A stretch of DNA of 43,557 nucleotides from JAWLDB01 sp041686915 (GTDB lineage: Bacteria; Bacillota; UBA994; UBA5500), in NCBI GenBank assembly GCA_041686915.1, contig JAWLDB010000008.1, forward strand, positions 1-43,557, given 5' to 3'. Position numbers and translations under genes: made by a program. Position 1 is the stretch's first letter. Each line of letters starts with the position of its first letter. The notes below the pieces were generated by a model. It was given only the letters and a program-made list of their open reading frames with translations. It ran no database searches and was not told where the DNA came from. Positions 40,067 through 43,557 of this stretch are shown here, piece by piece.

Positions 40067-41215
40067 CTATTCCCTTGTATATACTGCTTGCCCGTCAATA
40101 TAGGTCTCGAGCACGTGGCTACGGATGGAAAACGGACAACCATCCCAGACGGTAAAGTCGGCATCCTTCCCTGCTTCCAGGCTACCAACCCTCTCATCCA
40201 CCCCAACGATCTCGGCGGCACTCAGTGTGTACGCTCGCAGAGCCCCCATCGGGGACATGCCGGCGGCGTGGGCCATAGCCACTGCAATCGACATGTACTG
40301 AATCGGGAAGAATGGATGATCGGAGATGAGCGAGAGTTTCACACCGGCCTTCTCCAAAACCCCCGCGGTCTCGAATGATACAGCCTGGGTCTCGATCTTG
40401 GCCCGATGCCAGAAGGAAGGACCAAGGTTGACCGGGACCTGCTTCTCTGCAAGGAAATCGGCGATTACGGCCGAGTCTGTGCCGTGCTCTATGGCTATCT
40501 TGATACCAAACTCTTCACCTATCCGCACCGCGGTTACAATATCGTCAGCCCGGTGGGCGTGCACCCGCAGCGGCACCTTGCCTTTCAGCACTTGCGCCAA
40601 AGGCTCCCAGCGCAAATCAAGCACCGTTCCTTCATCTTTCTCTCGCTTTTCCAAATAGGCCTTAGCCTGGTTAAGAGCACCACGGATAGCGGCGGCTGTA
40701 CCCATGCGGGTAGCAGGAAAACGGCGACGGCTGATGCCATAGGAGTTCTTCGGGTTCTCACCTAACGCCGCCTTCATGCCGTTAAAAGGTAGCAACACCA
40801 TCTCGTCGACCAAAGTACCTGCTGTCTTCAGCACGCACATCTGCCCGCCTATCGGGTTTCCGGAACCCGGGGTAACCTGTACAGTCGTTACGCCCCCCAT
40901 GCGAGCGTCAGCAAAACTCTGGTGCAGCGGGTTGATTGCATCCAAGGCACGCACCTGCGGAGTGATCGGGTCCGTGCCTTCGTTACCGTCGTAGCTGGAT
41001 TGGCCTTCACCTTCACCCCACATGCCCACATGCGTGTGAGTGTCAATGAAGCCTGGAATGATAACCTTTCCGCTGCAGTCAACAACCTCTGCTTGGGCGG
41101 GGACGTCAACGTGTGTTCCCACAGCCACAATTTTCCCCTGGCTGATTAGCAGAGTACCTTGTTCGTAAGACTCGCCTGAGACAGTATGGATCTTGGCGTT
41201 GATAAATGCCTTCAT
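40067..41215 (-). CDS. Amidohydrolase of the imidazolonepropionase-related group (second of a pair)
   Basis: The 382-aa product is a metal-dependent amidohydrolase (COG1228-like). Motifs are GFIDTHTHVG (His60, His62), RVHAHRADD, IAIEHGTDS and LISDHPFFP (the catalytic aspartate), with a C-terminal GSLEAGKDADFTVWDG that builds the beta-sandwich domain. It is a paralogue of the gene 3 bases upstream; both share MKAALGENPK and STRMGTAA-like segments. The close spacing indicates one transcript and possibly two enzymes of one pathway or a heteromer. ATG 41215 follows GGAGGAGAAGTAGC. The substrate is unknown; peptides or amides are typical of the family. Confidence 0.85.
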   Translation of the reverse strand: MKAFINAKIHTVSGESYEQGTLLISQGKIVAVGTHVDVPAQAEVVDCSGKVIIPGFIDTHTHVGMWGEGEGQSSYDGNEGTDPITPQVRALDAINPLHQSFADARMGGVTTVQVTPGSGNPIGGQMCVLKTAGTLVDEMVLLPFNGMKAALGENPKNSYGISRRRFPATRMGTAAAIRGALNQAKAYLEKREKDEGTVLDLRWEPLAQVLKGKVPLRVHAHRADDIVTAVRIGEEFGIKIAIEHGTDSAVIADFLAEKQVPVNLGPSFWHRAKIETQAVSFETAGVLEKAGVKLSLISDHPFFPIQYMSIAVAMAHAAGMSPMGALRAYTLSAAEIVGVDERVGSLEAGKDADFTVWDGCPFSIRSHVLETYIDGQAVYTRE

Positions 41216-41218
41216 CTG

Positions 41219-42379
41219 CTACTTCTCCTCCCCGCTGTGCTGATATACTACTTCGCCGTTGATGATAGTCATTACGCAGTGGGTGAGCGGTTCAAACGGA
41301 TCACCGGTCCAAATGACCAGGTCCGCATCCTTGCCTACTTCCAGGCTACCGACGCGGTCATCCACACCGATAATCTCCGCAGCATTGATGGTCACGGCCT
41401 TAAGTGCCTCATCCTCCGGCATACCTTCGCGGATTGTGAGTCCTACTGCTATGCGGAAGTAGTGCTGGGGAACGATATTATGGTCGGTGATAATAGCGAC
41501 TTTGCCCCCAGCCTTGATTATTGCACCAGGCGTTGTGGGCGAAATGTCTCGGGTCTCCACCTTGGCCCGCTGCCAAACGGAAGGCCCCACGCAGGCCGGT
41601 ACGCCGTTTCGGGCAATTACGTCTGCTACTTTATGGCCTTCGGTACAATGCTCCAACGTAATGTTGATATCGAACTCTTTGGCAACGCGAATGGCGGTCA
41701 AGATATCATCTGCCCGGTGGCAGTGCACCCTTAGCGGGATTTCCTTACGGATGACCATGGCCAGGTTGTGGAGTTTATCGTCATACTTAAAATCCTTGTC
41801 CCCGCGCGATTGCTTTGCATCATACTGTTTGGCTTTCAGCAGATATTCACGCAGCATAGCAGCTGTGCCCATGCGGGTAGAAGGAGATTTGCCCTGAGTA
41901 CCGTAGTTTCGCTTGGGGTTCTCTCCTAAAGCAGCTTTCATGCCAGATGGGTATTTAATCACCATACGGTCCACGATGTTGCCATTAGTCTTCATAGCAA
42001 GCATCAAGCCACCAATGACGTTACCCGACCCAGGCATGGTTTGCACCGTGGTGACCCCGCCTTTTCGGGCATCCGCAAAGCCGATGTCGGCCGGGTTGAT
42101 GCCGTCAAGGATGGAAACCTGGGGGGTGGATGGATCAGTGAACTCATTGATGTCGTTGCCTTCCCATCCAATACCTTCTTCCCAGCCTCCGACATGACTA
42201 TGTTCATCGATCAAGCCGGGTGTTACAATCTGTCCCTGCGCATCGACAACCCGCGCTCCTGGAGGAATATCCAGTCCTGCGCCGATGGCAGCTATCTTCC
42301 CGGCCTCAATCAAAATGGAGCCGTTATCAATCACGCCGTTGGTTACTGTATAGATCCGAGCATTAGTGATGGCTAGCAC
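41219..42379 (-). CDS. Amidohydrolase of the imidazolonepropionase-related group (first of a pair)
   Basis: The 386-aa product carries GLIDEHSHVG (His60, His62), RVHCHRADD, ITLEHCTEG and IITDHNIVP, the metal and catalytic motifs of amidohydrolases, and a C-terminal GSLEVGKDADLVIWTG. It resembles the next gene over its full length, with different outer-loop residues, so the pair arose by tandem duplication. It precedes that gene by three bases. The start codon ATG is preceded by GAAGGAGGTCACTAAGTGCTAGCC-type sequence with GGAGG about 12 bases upstream. The divergent neighbour is an MFS transporter, which may import the substrate; that is inference. Confidence 0.85.
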   Translation of the reverse strand: MLAITNARIYTVTNGVIDNGSILIEAGKIAAIGAGLDIPPGARVVDAQGQIVTPGLIDEHSHVGGWEEGIGWEGNDINEFTDPSTPQVSILDGINPADIGFADARKGGVTTVQTMPGSGNVIGGLMLAMKTNGNIVDRMVIKYPSGMKAALGENPKRNYGTQGKSPSTRMGTAAMLREYLLKAKQYDAKQSRGDKDFKYDDKLHNLAMVIRKEIPLRVHCHRADDILTAIRVAKEFDINITLEHCTEGHKVADVIARNGVPACVGPSVWQRAKVETRDISPTTPGAIIKAGGKVAIITDHNIVPQHYFRIAVGLTIREGMPEDEALKAVTINAAEIIGVDDRVGSLEVGKDADLVIWTGDPFEPLTHCVMTIINGEVVYQHSGEEK

Positions 42380-42530
42380 TTAGTGACCTCCTTCAAAATA
42401 GCTTGGTGTGGCGATAGGTGTACATCGCCTGATATGTAGGAGTTCTCGACAACAACTGCATCTCCTGCAAAATGAGCGGTAGATTATGCACAGACAACTC
42501 TGAATAGATGTTCCTTAGCTATGCGAAACA

Positions 42531-42539
42531 TGCTAGAAT
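42531..42539 (+). promoter_or_regulatory. Possible extended -10 promoter of the MFS gene
   Basis: TGCTAGAAT fits the extended -10 pattern TGnTAtAAT with one mismatch, about 30 bases before the start codon. No clear -35 is present. Confidence 0.4.
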
Positions 42540-42571
42540 TGTTGTATAAACGGCGCAGGAGGCAATAGCTA

Positions 42572-43557
42572 ATGAACCAGATTATGGACTCGCTTAGAAG
42601 GAACAAGGCGTTCCTGATCATCTGCATCGGAGCCCTGTTCTTTAACATGGGCAGCGGCATTCAGAACACCATCTACACCAACTTTGTATCCAATGAACTG
42701 CAAATAGGTGCTGACTCAGTCGGATTGCTTGCTGGGATTCGCGAAGTTCCAGGCCTGTTAACTGCAGCCCTGGCCATGGCCACTCTCTTTTTCACTGAAT
42801 CAATACTCGCTGCACTCTGTATGGGCCTGGTAGCCTTAGGCCTGTTCAGCTTCTCCACAGCCAACAGCTTTGCAACGCTGGTAGTGGCGATGACTATCAT
42901 GAGCACAGGTCAGCATCTGTATTTCCCGCTGCAGAGCGCCATGGTGATGAAGGTCTCCAAGCAGAATGAACGAGCAGCCCGCTTGGGTACGCTCAACAGC
43001 GTAGCTGCCTTTGCAACACTGTCTGCAACTCTTCTGGTCCGTTTCCTCACGCCGGTGCTGACTAACTTGCAAGGTATGTTCAACTACCGGGTAATGTTCC
43101 GGATTGCTGCAGTGATAGCCCTGCTGGGCGGTATATTCCAGCTGTCACTGCGTCGTGGCGGTAAGGCTGACCTACGCAAAGCTCTGGTATTCAGATGGAA
43201 GTACAAGACTTACTACATCCTCACTTTCCTGGCGGGTTCCCGACGTCACATGAACCAGACCTTCGCCACCCTCGCACTGGTATCACTACATGGTGTTGAT
43301 GTTGCAACCATCGCCACCCTCTTCCTGATCAGCAACGTGATGTCCATTTTCTCACGCCCGCTGCTTGGCAAGCTGATCGACAAATGGGGGGAAGGCAAGA
43401 GCCTGACTCTCAACTACGCTGTTGTAGCAGGGCTGTTCGTAGGCTATGCCTTTGTCGGCAACGTCAACCTGCTGTACGTAATCTTCATCATTGACCAGTT
43501 GTTTTTGGGTTTTGAAATTGCCATCACTACGCACCTGGATAAGATTTGTGACCGGGC
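42572..43557 (+). CDS. MFS transporter, 3' end outside the window
   Basis: An open frame starts at ATG 42572, nine bases behind AGGAGG, and stays open to the window end (about 328 codons). The product has repeated hydrophobic helices typical of the major facilitator superfamily (about eight in this part) and a central cytoplasmic basic stretch (FQLSLRRGGKADLRKALVFRWKYKT) between the two halves. The MFS motif GKLIDKWGEGKSL appears near residue 269. The substrate is not evident. It is divergent from the amidohydrolase pair. Confidence 0.82.
   Translation, partial: MNQIMDSLRRNKAFLIICIGALFFNMGSGIQNTIYTNFVSNELQIGADSVGLLAGIREVPGLLTAALAMATLFFTESILAALCMGLVALGLFSFSTANSFATLVVAMTIMSTGQHLYFPLQSAMVMKVSKQNERAARLGTLNSVAAFATLSATLLVRFLTPVLTNLQGMFNYRVMFRIAAVIALLGGIFQLSLRRGGKADLRKALVFRWKYKTYYILTFLAGSRRHMNQTFATLALVSLHGVDVATIATLFLISNVMSIFSRPLLGKLIDKWGEGKSLTLNYAVVAGLFVGYAFVGNVNLLYVIFIIDQLFLGFEIAITTHLDKICDR

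Noticed and set aside
1..43557. CRISPR arrays, insertion sequences, prophage genes, rRNA genes
   Set aside because: I saw no regularly spaced repeats, transposase or integrase motifs, phage structural genes or rRNA sequence. The two holin-like genes stand alone.

Overview
The window looks like a chromosomal stretch of an anaerobic, spore-forming (or spore-former-derived) Firmicute of the Clostridia type. I infer this from strong AGGAGGTG ribosome binding sites, many TTG and GTG starts, the Firmicutes gene order polA-mutM-ytaF-coaE-lytic transglycosylase, DUF1657/DUF421 proteins, an ECF sigma/anti-sigma pair, a CooS-family protein and several sporulation-kinase-like sensors. I cannot name the genus.

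Layout. (1) 1-4421: two adjacent minus-strand membrane-protein operons. A complete four-gene operon (about 3830 to 820) starts with a DUF6754-like protein. A second operon starts at 420 with a near-identical paralogue and runs off the left edge. (2) 4422-9421: a GAF-GGDEF diguanylate cyclase, an M20 amidohydrolase, a small cluster of REP-like repeats, and a MurA homologue with aspartate in place of the catalytic cysteine. (3) 9680-11154: a promoter, a yybP-ykoY (Mn2+) riboswitch with an intrinsic terminator, and an ArsB/NhaD-type transporter. (4) 11225-16801: a NYN-domain protein, a PAS sensor kinase behind three tandem hairpins, an RlmM-like methyltransferase, a degenerate CPBP-like membrane protein and two small holin-like proteins. 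(5) 16893-17443: four tRNA-Leu genes (GAG, CAG, GAG, CAG, listed by coordinate) with promoter and terminator. (6) 17491-22966: the slt/coaE/ytaF/mutM/polA operon. (7) 23261-24511: sigma factor and its zinc-finger anti-sigma factor. (8) 24651-27245: DUF456 protein, YhbY, DUF421 and DUF1657 proteins, tRNA-Leu(CAA). (9) 27539-31651: an unlisted 51-aa Cys-containing small protein, a TRZ/ATZ-type amidohydrolase and a triple-PAS kinase. (10) 31801-36877: a CooS homologue that lacks one C-cluster cysteine, a ribbon-helix-helix-like protein and a two-component system. (11) 37006-43557: zinc-ribbon protein, MurJ, a remnant of a CopA-type ATPase, small Cys-rich and stress-like proteins, an unlisted 59-aa membrane protein, two tandem amidohydrolases and the 5' part of an MFS transporter.

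The most unusual items are the CooS homologue with Glu at an active-site Cys position (a probable non-CO-oxidising Fe/S/O hybrid-cluster enzyme), the manganese riboswitch driving an ArsB-type carrier (a candidate Mn exporter family), the duplicated DUF6754 membrane system with hallmarks of high expression, and the Cys-to-Asp MurA. Many sensory genes (three histidine kinases and one diguanylate cyclase) are spread through the window; only one kinase has an adjacent response regulator.
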